Below are positions 33,072 to 42,800 of a stretch of 54,370 nucleotides of DNA, piece after piece. Made by a program: the position numbers and the translations under genes. Numbering within the stretch: the stretch's first letter is position 1; every line of letters starts with the position of its first letter. Below the pieces are notes generated by a model. That model ran no database searches. It saw only the letters and a program-made list of their open reading frames with translations, and was not told where the DNA came from. This DNA is from Clostridia bacterium (GTDB lineage Bacteria > Bacillota > Clostridia > Christensenellales > CAG-138): the NCBI GenBank assembly GCA_017524445.1, contig JAFXVP010000020.1, forward strand, positions 1 through 54,370, in the 5' to 3' direction.

Positions 33072-36000
33072 ATGTGTCCGACAAGTGATGAACCGAAAAC
33101 CGGGCGTTCCGCCTGCTTGCTGAGGAAACAGATGTTGTTTTTCCTCAGTTTATTGCTATGCTTTGCGGTTTGCACTTTGTTCGGCTGTACAGCTCCGGAG
33201 CCGTCGCTTGTCATCAATGAAATTGTCACATCCAACAAGAATTCCAGCGTCGATGAAGTGCTTGGCTCTCCGGACTGGATCGAATTGCACAATTGTTCTT
33301 CTTCCGAGCTTGACCTTCAGGGATACATTTTAACGGATAAGGCCGACGACTACGGCCTTTCCAATATGCTGCCGAGCATACGCATTCCTGCGGGCGGCTA
33401 TGCCCTGCTCTATGCCCGAGCCGATCAAGACGGCGACACGGTTTTCTGCCTGCCCTTCGGTTTGTCCAAAGGCGGCGATACCCTGTATCTTATGGACCCG
33501 TCCGGAAACCTGATGGAACGGATCGTCATTCCCGCACTTCCCCAGGATGTTTCCTACGCACGCCGGGAGGATGGTTCATTCGGTTACTGCATTCTCCCCA
33601 CACCCGGAGAAGCGAACGGAAAGGACATCGACATTTCTGACGTTTGCCCGGAAATAGAACCTCCGGTCGAAGAAATCATTCCGGAGGATGATACGCCGAA
33701 ACAATCCGAAACGGTTCTGTACTTCAATGAGATTTGCTCCAACGGTCTTCCGGACGGCAGCTTCGGCGGCGCGGACTGGATCGAGATCTTCAATCCCGGA
33801 GAAACCGATATCTCTTTGGAAGGTTTTTTCCTGTCCGACCGGCCGGACAATCCCGATAAGGCCGCTCTGCCGTCCGTTACGGTACCGGCCCGCGGGGTGA
33901 TTGCGATCCCCTGCGGCACGGAAGAAAACATGGTCGATCTCGGTATTTCCTCCGCCGGTGAGGCTTTGTATCTCTTTGACCCCGACCTTGCGCCTGTCAA
34001 TACGGTTAACGTTCCCGCGCTGAACAAAGGCATATCCTGGGCACGGAACCGGAACGGCGTTTTCGGCTACTGCGGCGATCCGACGCCCGGCGCGGAAAAC
34101 AATGATGCGCTGATCGGCATTGAGCAGGTTTTGGCCGCAGACGCTTCGGAGTCCATACAACTGAGCGAAGTCCTGTTTAAAAACACATACTCCGTCATCG
34201 ACAGCTACGGCGATCATTCGGACTTTGCGGAGCTGTATAACGCCGGTGAGGAACCGGTTGACCTTGGCGATTACTATCTCAGCGATACGTTCGATTCCCC
34301 GCTCAAATGGCAATGTCCGAAGGTCGTTCTCGGCCCCGGGGAATACATGCTCATCTTTTTATCGGGCAAAGACTCCACTGACGGGGAGTTTCATGCGTCC
34401 TTCTCCCTTTCCTCCGCAGACGACGGGCTGCAGCTGTATCGCCGCAGCACAAGGACCTACCTTCGTATTCCCTATCAGGAGCAGGTACCCAAAAATACTT
34501 CCGTAGGTCTGACGTCCGACGGCAATCTGGTATACTACAAATATCCTACGCCCGGCGGTCCGAATGCCGCCGTCATCAAAGACATAACCTTGTTGAGCGC
34601 GTTTCCGTCGGACAGCCTGTTCATCAGTGAAGTATCGGCTGTCAAAAAAACCGGCGGCGATTGGGTGGAGCTGAAAAACGGTTCCGGCAGCGCCATTGAC
34701 CTCGAAGGATGGGTTTTATCCGGCAAAGAGGACAGAACGTCTGGCTTCAGGTTGTCCGGGCAGATCGATCCGGGTGCGTATGCGGTCTTTGTGCCTGACA
34801 GTTTTCATATTTCCGCGACGGGGGAATCCCTTTTTTTGTATGATACGGAAGGTCATGTCCGGGACGTATTTGATACCGGCGATCTTTCGGAAGGAATCAC
34901 CAGCGGACGGACGGATGCGCCGTCGATCTCGCGCGTGTTCTTTGATTCGCCTACGCCCAATGCCTCCAACAGCAGCGCTTACGCGCTCGGACGAAGCCCC
35001 GCTCCCTTGTTTTCGGATACGATCCTGTATCATTCAGAACCTTTTTCCCTGCAAATAAGCTGCTCCGATCCGAACGCTGTCATCCATTATACCCTGGACG
35101 GAAATGAACCGACGACCGCATCTCCGGTCTATGAAAAGCCGATCCTTCTTTCCTCATCCGGGATTGTTCGGGCGATTTCCTACAGTCCGGACGCTCTTCC
35201 CAGCCGTGTGAGTATGGCGTCCTTTGTGTTTGCAGAGCCCCATACGCTTCCGATCGTCTGTATCGCGTGCGATCCTGCGCGGTTTAGAGAATTTACCCGT
35301 ATCAAAGCCATTTCCGGCAGCTATCCCCGTACAGATGCACAGATCGCCTTTTATGAGGCGGACGGTACGCTGGGAACCGTGTTTGCGGCCGAGATCAACC
35401 CTCGCGGGAACCAATCCATCAAATATCCGCAAAAGTCCCTGTCGCTGCATCTGCGTACCCGGCTCGGTCAGGGTTCGGTGAACTATCCCTTCTGGGGCGA
35501 CGGCACCGCTGCCGACTACAGTTCGCTGATCCTTCGCAACGGCAGTCAGGACTATACTGCGGCACGTCTTCGGGATTCCTTCGCTCTGCGGGCCGTTTCC
35601 GGTCTCGGTCTGGACAGCGCACAAACCCGCCCCGTGATCGCATACGTCAACGGTACGTATTACGGGATCATGGACCTGAATGAGTGCATGAATCAGGATT
35701 ATCTGGAAACGCATTTCGGAGCGGATCCCGCTTCGATCAGCCATATTGCCATCAATGCCTCGATCAAATACGGATCGGGCGAAGACTTTCAGCGTGTGCG
35801 GGCGTTTGCCAGAAACAACAACCTTGCAAACGACGCTGCGTATGAACAGTTTTCTCAATGGGTAGACGTGGATTATATCATTGACTATCTCGTTGCCCAG
35901 ACCTTCTTCTGCAACTATGACGTCAAGAACCAAAGCTATTGGGCAACCGACGATTATTCCATTCGTTGGAGACCGGTATTTTACGATATCGATCGCTGTT

Positions 36001-36428
36001 TCACAGAGAATTCCTCCCGTCGGAACCTGTTCGACAGCTATTTCAACCGAGACGGCGTGGTCTACGACAAAGAACAGAACAGAGTAGCCAACATGGATCT
36101 CTACGCAGCTCTGCGGGACAATCCCGGTTGGTGCGACCGATTCATCCGCAGATATGCGCAGCTTCTCTGTACGGATTTCTCCGTAGAGCGGCTGCAGGGA
36201 CTTCTTGACGAGATGGCAGATGCGCTTCGCCCGGAAATGCCGCAGCATATCAAATTGTTCTCGAACCCCTCTTCCATGGAAGAATGGGAACAGCATATCC
36301 AATCCATGCACAATGAGATCGAGATCCGTTATGAAATCATACAGGAACAGATCTGTTCGGAATTTCATTTGCAGCGGGCAGACTGGGATGCGATCATGGA
36401 AGAGACAAGGCAAAACGCGGCTTCATGA
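33072..36428 (+). CDS. Lipoprotein with four lamin-tail domains and a CotH kinase domain
   Basis: 1118 residues; GGGAGA site before ATG 33072. A membrane segment and lipobox LFGC put the lipidated cysteine at residue 39. Four lamin-tail-like beta domains follow (about 45-170, 215-340, 355-500, 510-640), each with a WIEL/FAEL/WVEL-type strand and a closing PTPG or PTPN segment. Next a chitobiase C-terminal-like module with YTLDGNEPTTASPVYEKPI (about 670), and a CotH domain (about 735-1100) with INPRGNQSIKYPQKSLSL and a catalytic-type FYDIDRCF. CotH proteins are atypical protein kinases known in spore coats and in cellulosome-type surface proteins. Probably phosphorylates or modifies surface proteins; follows the dockerin gene, so they may belong together. 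Confidence 0.85.
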   Translation: MCPTSDEPKTGRSACLLRKQMLFFLSLLLCFAVCTLFGCTAPEPSLVINEIVTSNKNSSVDEVLGSPDWIELHNCSSSELDLQGYILTDKADDYGLSNMLPSIRIPAGGYALLYARADQDGDTVFCLPFGLSKGGDTLYLMDPSGNLMERIVIPALPQDVSYARREDGSFGYCILPTPGEANGKDIDISDVCPEIEPPVEEIIPEDDTPKQSETVLYFNEICSNGLPDGSFGGADWIEIFNPGETDISLEGFFLSDRPDNPDKAALPSVTVPARGVIAIPCGTEENMVDLGISSAGEALYLFDPDLAPVNTVNVPALNKGISWARNRNGVFGYCGDPTPGAENNDALIGIEQVLAADASESIQLSEVLFKNTYSVIDSYGDHSDFAELYNAGEEPVDLGDYYLSDTFDSPLKWQCPKVVLGPGEYMLIFLSGKDSTDGEFHASFSLSSADDGLQLYRRSTRTYLRIPYQEQVPKNTSVGLTSDGNLVYYKYPTPGGPNAAVIKDITLLSAFPSDSLFISEVSAVKKTGGDWVELKNGSGSAIDLEGWVLSGKEDRTSGFRLSGQIDPGAYAVFVPDSFHISATGESLFLYDTEGHVRDVFDTGDLSEGITSGRTDAPSISRVFFDSPTPNASNSSAYALGRSPAPLFSDTILYHSEPFSLQISCSDPNAVIHYTLDGNEPTTASPVYEKPILLSSSGIVRAISYSPDALPSRVSMASFVFAEPHTLPIVCIACDPARFREFTRIKAISGSYPRTDAQIAFYEADGTLGTVFAAEINPRGNQSIKYPQKSLSLHLRTRLGQGSVNYPFWGDGTAADYSSLILRNGSQDYTAARLRDSFALRAVSGLGLDSAQTRPVIAYVNGTYYGIMDLNECMNQDYLETHFGADPASISHIAINASIKYGSGEDFQRVRAFARNNNLANDAAYEQFSQWVDVDYIIDYLVAQTFFCNYDVKNQSYWATDDYSIRWRPVFYDIDRCFTENSSRRNLFDSYFNRDGVVYDKEQNRVANMDLYAALRDNPGWCDRFIRRYAQLLCTDFSVERLQGLLDEMADALRPEMPQHIKLFSNPSSMEEWEQHIQSMHNEIEIRYEIIQEQICSEFHLQRADWDAIMEETRQNAAS

Positions 36429-36457
36429 AAACGGCTCTCTGCGGCAGAGCGGTTTTC
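36427..36457 (+). terminator. Terminator after the CotH gene
   Basis: Stem GAAAACGGCTCT/AGAGCGGTTTTC with one G-G mismatch, 7-nt loop; overlaps the stop codon region. Confidence 0.55.
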
Positions 36458-36520
36458 TCCGTTCAAGCGGAGGTACTGCATGCGCCGTTTTCATTCCGCA
36501 GCGTATACATGATGCAAAAC

Positions 36521-36554
36521 AGAGGACATCGTCAAACAGGCGATGCCCTCTTTC
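36521..36554. terminator. Terminator between CotH and NUDIX genes
   Basis: Stem AGAGGACATCG/CGATGCCCTCT with one A-C mismatch, then TTTCTTATC; the reverse strand also ends in GTTTTG, so it can serve both converging genes. Confidence 0.7.
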
Positions 36555-36572
36555 TTATCGGTTATCAAACGA

Positions 36573-37124
36573 TCACTTCATTCGCTCATTCAGCCGCTGA
36601 TAGACCGGACGCATCCACGGTTCCGAGCATGCTCTGATCGCTTCCTCCGGCAAAAACCATTTCACCGCGCTGTTTTCGTCCGCCTTCACGCGAAGCGGCT
36701 CCGCATCATCCGCGATCAGAAGATACGTCCCGTTCAGATGCAGATGTGCCGGAACGAACATTCCGCGCTTAACATGCGGATTGACCGTCAACGTTTCGAT
36801 CGACAGCAGCCGGTCCGATGCGGGACGCACGGACCGTAATCCCGTCTCCTCTGTCGCCTCTTTTAGCGCTACCTTCAGAAGATCCCGTTCGCCGTCCGCG
36901 TGGCCGCCGGTCCATGCCCACGAATCGTAGATATTGTGGTAAATCATCAGCACGCGATCGCGCGATTCGTTTGTGATCCAGGCGGACGCCGTTACGTGAA
37001 ACAGCAGATTGCTGCGCTCGTATACGTCCGCATACCGTTCGAGGCAGTCAAGCATGACTGCCTTGTCCGTTTCCTCCTGCGCGTCGTGCGGGCAGTATTG
37101 TTTCAACGCTTCATAGAATTCCAT
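36573..37124 (-). CDS. NUDIX hydrolase
   Basis: 183 residues from MEFYEALKQYCPHDAQEE. Nudix box GGHADGERDLLKVALKEATEETGL (about 75-97) fits the GX5EX7REUXEEXGU pattern closely, with the catalytic glutamates in EATEE. Substrate cannot be told; family members clear oxidised nucleotides, dinucleoside polyphosphates or ADP-sugars. The ATG at 37124 has no ribosome site and lies 6 nt from its -10 box, so the mRNA should be leaderless. An in-frame extension upstream is not used since it would start before the promoter. Divergent from uracil-DNA glycosylase. Confidence 0.9.
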   Translation of the reverse strand: MEFYEALKQYCPHDAQEETDKAVMLDCLERYADVYERSNLLFHVTASAWITNESRDRVLMIYHNIYDSWAWTGGHADGERDLLKVALKEATEETGLRSVRPASDRLLSIETLTVNPHVKRGMFVPAHLHLNGTYLLIADDAEPLRVKADENSAVKWFLPEEAIRACSEPWMRPVYQRLNERMK

Positions 37125-37130
37125 ATCCGC

Positions 37131-37159
37131 AGTATACCATGATTCCCCCTTGTCCGCAA
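37131..37159 (-). promoter_or_regulatory. Leaderless promoter of the NUDIX gene
   Basis: Minus-strand TTGCGG (37154-37159), 17-nt spacer, TATACT (37131-37136), 6 nt to ATG 37124. Confidence 0.65.
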
Positions 37160-37178
37160 GCACACTTTGGTGTATACT
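37150..37178 (+). promoter_or_regulatory. Uracil-DNA glycosylase promoter
   Basis: TTGTCC (37150-37155), 17-nt spacer, TATACT (37173-37178). Its -35 box overlaps the NUDIX -35 by 2 nt, so the two polymerases compete. Confidence 0.7.
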
Positions 37179-37201
37179 GTAGAAAAACAACGGAGGCGCA
37201 T

Positions 37202-37870
37202 ATGGTACATATCGGGAATGACTGGGACGCACTGCTTGCGGATTACTTTGCCTCGGAGCAGTATCTTTCGCTGCGACGATTCCTTGCCGAGGAGTACCGG
37301 ACGCATACGATCTATCCGAGCATGTACGACATCTTCAACGCGCTGAAATACACGAGCTTTTCCGATACCAAGGTCGTCATCATCGGTCAAGACCCGTACC
37401 ACGGTCCCGGGCAGGCGCACGGGCTCTGCTTCTCTGTCAAGAAAGGCGTAGAGCCGCCTCCTTCGCTCAAAAATATCTTTCAGGAACTTCATGATGATCT
37501 GGGTATACCGCAGCCGAACCACGGCGAATTGACCGCTTGGGCGCGTCAGGGCGTGCTGCTTCTGAACACGGTGCTGACCGTGCGTGAGCATATGCCGAAC
37601 TCACACAAGGGCCACGGTTGGGAAGCGTTTACCGACCGCGTGATCGAACTGCTCAACGAAAAACAAACGCCGATCGTCTTCCTGCTTTGGGGCGCCAACG
37701 CGCGAAACAAGGCAAGGATCGTCACCAATCCGATCCACGTCAAGCTCGAAGCGCCGCATCCGAGCCCGCTTTCCGCATACAACGGCTTCTTCGGCTGTCG
37801 GCATTTTTCCAAAGCGAACGCCTGCCTCGAAAAAAGCGGCCAATCGCCGATCGACTGGCGGCTTGACTGA
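37202..37870 (+). CDS. ung: Uracil-DNA glycosylase, family 1
   Basis: Removes uracil from DNA, starting base-excision repair. 222 residues. Water-activating loop VVIIGQDPYHGPGQAHGL (catalytic Asp within GQDPYH, residues 61-66), uracil-binding LLLNTVLTV, and the intercalation loop APHPSPLSAYNGFFGCRHF near the end. ATG 37202 has CGGAGG in front; a longer reading upstream is not used. Next to a divergent NUDIX gene, a sensible pairing of base repair and nucleotide clean-up. Confidence 0.96.
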   Translation: MVHIGNDWDALLADYFASEQYLSLRRFLAEEYRTHTIYPSMYDIFNALKYTSFSDTKVVIIGQDPYHGPGQAHGLCFSVKKGVEPPPSLKNIFQELHDDLGIPQPNHGELTAWARQGVLLLNTVLTVREHMPNSHKGHGWEAFTDRVIELLNEKQTPIVFLLWGANARNKARIVTNPIHVKLEAPHPSPLSAYNGFFGCRHFSKANACLEKSGQSPIDWRLD

Positions 37871-37899
37871 AAAACTTTTCGCAAAATACAAAAAAAGGA

Positions 37900-37928
37900 T
37901 TGACAAAACCGACAATGTTCGGTATTAT
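37900..37928 (+). promoter_or_regulatory. tRNA-Glu promoter
   Basis: TTGACA (37900-37905), 17-nt spacer, TATTAT (37923-37928), 11 nt before the tRNA. Confidence 0.85.
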
Positions 37929-37939
37929 ATTTCTTGCGT

Positions 37940-38015
37940 GCTCGGTTCGTCTAGTGGCCTAGGACACCGCCCTCTCACGGCGGTAACACGGGTTCGACTC
38001 CCGTACCGGGTACCA
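37940..38015 (+). tRNA. tRNA-Glu(CTC)
   Basis: 76 nt with encoded CCA. Acceptor GCTCGGT pairs with ACCGGGT (two G-U pairs), D-arm TCGTCTAGTGGCCTAGGAC, anticodon stem CCGCC/GGCGG around CTCTCAC (anticodon CTC), T-arm ACGGGTTCGACTCCCGT. Anticodon CTC is the minor Glu isoacceptor. Confidence 0.96.
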
Positions 38016-38025
38016 GATACAAAGA

Positions 38026-38052
38026 AAAAGCCTCTGAATCAGGGGCTTTTTT
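38026..38052. terminator. Terminator after tRNA-Glu and the ABC exporter gene
   Basis: 11-bp stem AAAAGCCTCTG/CAGGGGCTTTT (one G-U) with AAT loop and T-run; its A-run makes it usable by the converging exporter gene too. Confidence 0.85.
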
Positions 38053-38074
38053 CATGTCTTCAAACATTTCGCGC

Positions 38075-39790
38075 TTATGCCGTTCGGTCCTGAACGCCGT
38101 CCTCCGTAAACTCCAGTACGCGGTCGCAGATCGAAAGCGCAGCGGGACGGTGCGTGACAATGACGACTGTTTTGTCCGTCATGGTGCGCAGGTTTTCAAG
38201 AAGCCGCTGTTCCGTTTGCGCGTCCAGCGCGCTCGTTGCCTCGTCCAGCAACAGGATCGGACTTCCGGAAAAGATCGCGCGCGCAATGGCGATGCGCTGC
38301 ATCTGCCCTTCCGACAATCCCGCGCCGCGTTCGCCGAGCAGGGTGTCCGCGCCTTGATCGAGCTCCGAAACGAAGGAATCGGCACACGCGATCCGAAGCG
38401 CGCTTTGAAGCCGTTTTTCATCCGAAGCCGCTTCCGGCTCGGCAAAGGAGACGATCTCACGGATCGTACCGCTCATCAGGTAATTGCCCTGCGGTACGTA
38501 GGCAAACAGCCGTCGATACGCGGAGGTCAATTCTTCGCTGTTCCCCTGTCTGTCCGTATAATAGCGGCTGCCTGCGTCCGGATGCATGACGCACATCAAA
38601 AGCTTCAGCGCCGTGGACTTACCGCACCCGCTCGTGCCCGTAAACGCCGCATATTCGCCTTTTTTGATCTCAAGCGAAAGATTTCTCAATACGACCGGCA
38701 TGTCGTTTTTTTCGACGCTCAACGCGTTTTCGGTAACCGGATAATACGTAAAATCCACGTTCTTGAATCCGATCGCCGTCATCTCGCTTTCATAAAACCT
38801 GTTCGCGTCGGAAAGCGGCTTTGCCTCTGTATCGTCCGACTCGAAGCTCTCCGCCTCCATCAGCCGTTCCGCGCTCGCAAGCATGGCATAATACCGCGGA
38901 AGGAACCCGGTGATATTTGCCATCGGCGTCTGGATCTGTGATAAAAGCTGCATGATCGCGGTCAGCGTTCCGAAGCTGACCGTTCCGATCAGGATACCGT
39001 AACCGCCCCATGCAACGCCAAGCAGATACATCACGGTCATTGCAGCGCCGAAACCGATGTTGCAGACGTTGGAGAATCGGTTGCGGCGCATTCTCTGCGC
39101 CTTGTGAAAGCGCATCTTCTCCTCCGCCCCCGCCCGGGTCTGCGTTTCCGCAGCGAAGGAACGCAGCATGAAAAGACTTGCAATGCGCTCCTGCAGAAAG
39201 ATGCGCACCTTCCCGTCCGACTCCTGCACGTTTTTGTGCAGCCGCTTCATCACCTTTCGGAACAGGACCGTCGTGAACGCAAGGATCAAACCGCCGGGAA
39301 TCAGGATCGCCGCAAACTTCGGTTCGATCACGATGATCATCACGAGCGCGCTGATCAGCTTGACCGCCATGCCGAAGAGTCCCGGGAGAATATCAACATA
39401 CCCGTTTGACACGACGACGGTATCGTTGGTCAGCCGGTTCATCCATTCGCCGGAATGGACCGCACTGACGCGCAGAAAGTCCTTTTCAAGCAAGGTCTTT
39501 GTCAGACGACCCTTAAACGCGTTTTCAATGCTTGATTTACTGAGCTCCGTGAGCCAGCGGTCCACTGCGCGCAGCGCGAGCTGCGCCGAAGCGAGCGTAA
39601 CGATCATCGCAATGGATCGCCAAAAGCCCGTTCCGTCCCCCTTGACCGCAGCGTCCACCAGACCCTTCATAAAAAGCGCGTGCAGCACGCCGGACCCTCC
39701 GAGCAGCATCTCGATGAGGGTCAGGCAAATGATGTACCACTTTTTACGACCGGGTACCGTATAGAGCCATTTCTGCGCCGATTTCTTCAT
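38075..39790 (-). CDS. ABC exporter (membrane and ATPase domains fused)
   Basis: 571 residues: six membrane helices (about 1-310) and a nucleotide-binding domain (about 340-571). Walker A FTGTSGCGKSTALKLL, Q-loop YVPQGNYLM, signature LSEGQMQRIAIARA, Walker B ILLLDEATSALD, switch VIVTHRPAAL are all present, so it should be active as a homo- or heterodimer. Substrate unknown; type IV exporters carry peptides, lipids or drugs. Expected start MKKSAQKWLYTVPGRKKW. A GCAGGA/TCCTGC hairpin (GGGA loop) covers the AGGAGG site ahead of it, leaving only a weak GCAGG near the ATG, so translation may be controlled. Confidence 0.9.
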   Translation of the reverse strand: MKKSAQKWLYTVPGRKKWYIICLTLIEMLLGGSGVLHALFMKGLVDAAVKGDGTGFWRSIAMIVTLASAQLALRAVDRWLTELSKSSIENAFKGRLTKTLLEKDFLRVSAVHSGEWMNRLTNDTVVVSNGYVDILPGLFGMAVKLISALVMIIVIEPKFAAILIPGGLILAFTTVLFRKVMKRLHKNVQESDGKVRIFLQERIASLFMLRSFAAETQTRAGAEEKMRFHKAQRMRRNRFSNVCNIGFGAAMTVMYLLGVAWGGYGILIGTVSFGTLTAIMQLLSQIQTPMANITGFLPRYYAMLASAERLMEAESFESDDTEAKPLSDANRFYESEMTAIGFKNVDFTYYPVTENALSVEKNDMPVVLRNLSLEIKKGEYAAFTGTSGCGKSTALKLLMCVMHPDAGSRYYTDRQGNSEELTSAYRRLFAYVPQGNYLMSGTIREIVSFAEPEAASDEKRLQSALRIACADSFVSELDQGADTLLGERGAGLSEGQMQRIAIARAIFSGSPILLLDEATSALDAQTEQRLLENLRTMTDKTVVIVTHRPAALSICDRVLEFTEDGVQDRTA

Positions 39791-39838
39791 GCGATACCTG
39801 CAGGATCCCTCCTGCGCGTTGTTTACAATGGCAGGAAA

Positions 39839-39864
39839 GGGGCGAAAACCGCCGTCTTCGCCCC
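39839..39864 (-). terminator. Weak terminator after the modular exported protein
   Basis: Minus-strand stem GGGGCGAA/TTCGCCCC with a 10-nt loop then TTTCC. Confidence 0.45.
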
Positions 39865-39879
39865 AATTGTCGTGTGTTG

Positions 39880-42800
39880 TCAGTGCGCGTGCGCTGTCTT
39901 ATAAGCGTCTGCAGCCTGCGAATAGGCGTAGATGGACGCCGCGGCATACTGCGAATTCGTATCCGTATAATTTGCGAGCAGACTTCTCACATAGGAAAGT
40001 GCGGAAGCTGTCGCGCTTACGGTGCCGTCCGAATCCGTCGTTGCGGTGATGGTAAACGCTTGACTGAGCTGATGCGCCGGAATGTTCAGGATGGACACCT
40101 GATACCGTGCGCCGACCTGCGTCGCCTCATAAGGCGCGCCTGCCGTGAACGAACCGGTGTAGCCGGACTTCATCTTGAAGAATACACGGATCTCCGTTGC
40201 GCTGTCAAAGATCAGCGAATAGGTGATCTTTTCGACGTCGTCATTCTTCACGCTCTGGAACTTATATCCCTCGACTGCCGTCTTGACCGCGTTGACCGTA
40301 TCGGTGTCATAGCTTTCCGCATAGACCTTGGTCATCTCGGCATAGTCCGTACCGAGCGTCCAACCTCTCTGTTCGGAGAGGAACCGCTGCGCATGATAGC
40401 CGTAGTCCGCGACTGCATGTACCAGCGCGACCGTCGTCTCATCATACTCACTTGCAACAGCCTCGAACGCCGTGAAGTAATTTTCGACGGAGTACGTCTC
40501 TTCGACCGTCTTTTCCGTGCCGTTCTGCGTGTAGTGGAACGTCGCCGTGATCGGCTCCGCCATCTGGATCGCGCTGACGTAGCAGGTAAAGGACGCATCT
40601 TCGTTATAATCCGCCTGCTCCGTGCATTCGCCGTGCTCGATGGAGAACGTCATATAGCTTGTCGTATAGTCGACGCCGGAAATCGTGGGCAGCTCCATGT
40701 TGAAGCTCACGCCGATCAAACCGTCCAGGATCAGCTCATGACCTCTGAAGTACGGTTCGGATACGGGGATCGCGAACGTCGCGGTGATCGTAACGTCGCC
40801 TGCCGGCATCAAGAACGTGTACTGCCAGTTGTTGACCTTGTTCGTTTCGACCTCAGTCCCGCCGCACATAACGGTCAGTGTGTCAACCTCGTAATCGTCT
40901 TCCGCCTCAAGATAGATGGTGATCGTCGTTCCCTCTGCCGCACGGCTGTGCGTCGTGCTGACAAGACCGTGCTCGCCGGAGACGCAGGTGATGTTGTAGC
41001 CCGCTTCAATGTAGAAGTATCCGCCGAACGCAGCCCAGTCGCTGTTGTAGGTCTCGCGGAAGTAGATGTTCACGTTGCCTGCATGCGCCGCGTCGACCGT
41101 ATACTGCGTCCCCTCTCCGTCCGGATACCACGCAGTGATCGCGCCATCCGCGACCTTGACGACCTTGATTTCATCACCGACGGCGAGCGATGCCGCAAGG
41201 ATGTATTCGCCGCCCGCGTTCACGTTCGCACCGAATTTCTGCGTCGCGTCGATGTCATCGACCGTCCAGTCCGGTCCGATCAGATAGAAGCCGTCCTCGA
41301 GCTCGACCGGCTCGTCCTCAACAAGCTTGTAGAGATAGACAGCCGCCTCGATGTGGGAAGTCTCCGCATAGCAGGAAAAGATGTTGTTCTCACCGTTATA
41401 GTGCATGTAGTTGCGCTCGTTCTCGCCGAGTGCCACGGGGATCGTTGCGCCGTCCTCGCCGAGGTCGATCATGAACTTGCCGTTGTCGTCAAGCTCCGTT
41501 TCGGTGCGCAGCCAGTTGCTGCTGCTCGAAGCCGCGTAGAGATAACCGCCGGTCACTTCGTCATAGAACGCCCAACCGTCCTCCGCGTCGACAAGCGTGA
41601 ACTCAAACGCAAGCGCGTCGCTCGCGCTCGTTGCGATCCACGTTTCGTCCAGTGTGATCGTCGTACCTTCGACGTTCGAAAGCTTATACTGCGCGCGGTT
41701 GTTGGAGGTCTGGTTCGACATGATGTAAAGCTCGTCCACGAAGAGCTCGCTCGCGATCAGGTACGTTTCGCCGTCCACAAGATCCTCGTCGGACGTTACA
41801 AGCCGATAGTTCCTTGCGACCAGTTCCTTCCACTGCGCAATGAACGTCACGTTCGGCTCTTCGAGCGTGACCTGCGCGCCTGCGGGATAGATGTCCCCGT
41901 CGCCGCCCGCCATCGTCCAGCCGTCAAAGACCATGCCTTCCGGCGCCGTGAACGGGCAATCCGGCAGCGTATAGGGGCTGGTCGCGTCTTCGATCTCGAC
42001 CGGATCGTCGGCCGCTTCGCCGGGATCCAGCGTTACGATATAGGTGACCTCGGGCGTCGGGCCTTCGCCGTCCTCGGAGAAGAACTGGAAAGTGAAGATC
42101 GGCGTGTTCGAGGAATTGAAGGAGTAAACGGTGAAGTATCCGCCGTAATACTCGATATACTGCGCCTTGCCGCTGTAGGTCGCGGAGTCGCACTTGATGT
42201 ACCAGTTGTCCGTACCGGCAGCCGCCGTTTCGAGCCGGAACAGCGTGTTCGCGCCCTGCTCGTCAACGAGCTGCACGTTCGTGCCGTCCGCCAGAAGGTA
42301 CTTTCCGTCCTCGGTCGCAAAGGTATAAAGCGTGGTTTCTCCGTCGTCCGCAACGGTGGTGGTGACCGTCAGGCGAAGCGCATCAGAGGGAACCGCAAGC
42401 ACGTCGTCCGTCAGCGTCGCGTCTGCCGCAACAAGCTCATGTTTTTTATTGTTATACAGATAATCCGCACCGGTCATGACCTTGCCCGCGGTCGGATAGT
42501 AGATGACGACCACGTCGCCGTTGGACGGGACGCGCTTCAGCATCATGTCCGTATAGGTGGGGACCGGAAGATCCTTCCACTGCGCCACGAAGGTCGTGTC
42601 TCCCGTAAGCTCATACGGATCGCCCGGCGCGTACATTCCTTCGTCTCCGTCGACCGCCCAGTAATCGAACTCCTTGCCTTCCGGCGCGGTGAAAGCGCAG
42701 TTCGGAAGCGTATAGGAACTTGTCGCCGTAACGTCCGCCATCGTGCCGGTACCGCCGTTCGCGTCGAACGAAACGGTGTAGGTCGTGGGCTGCGGCGCAT

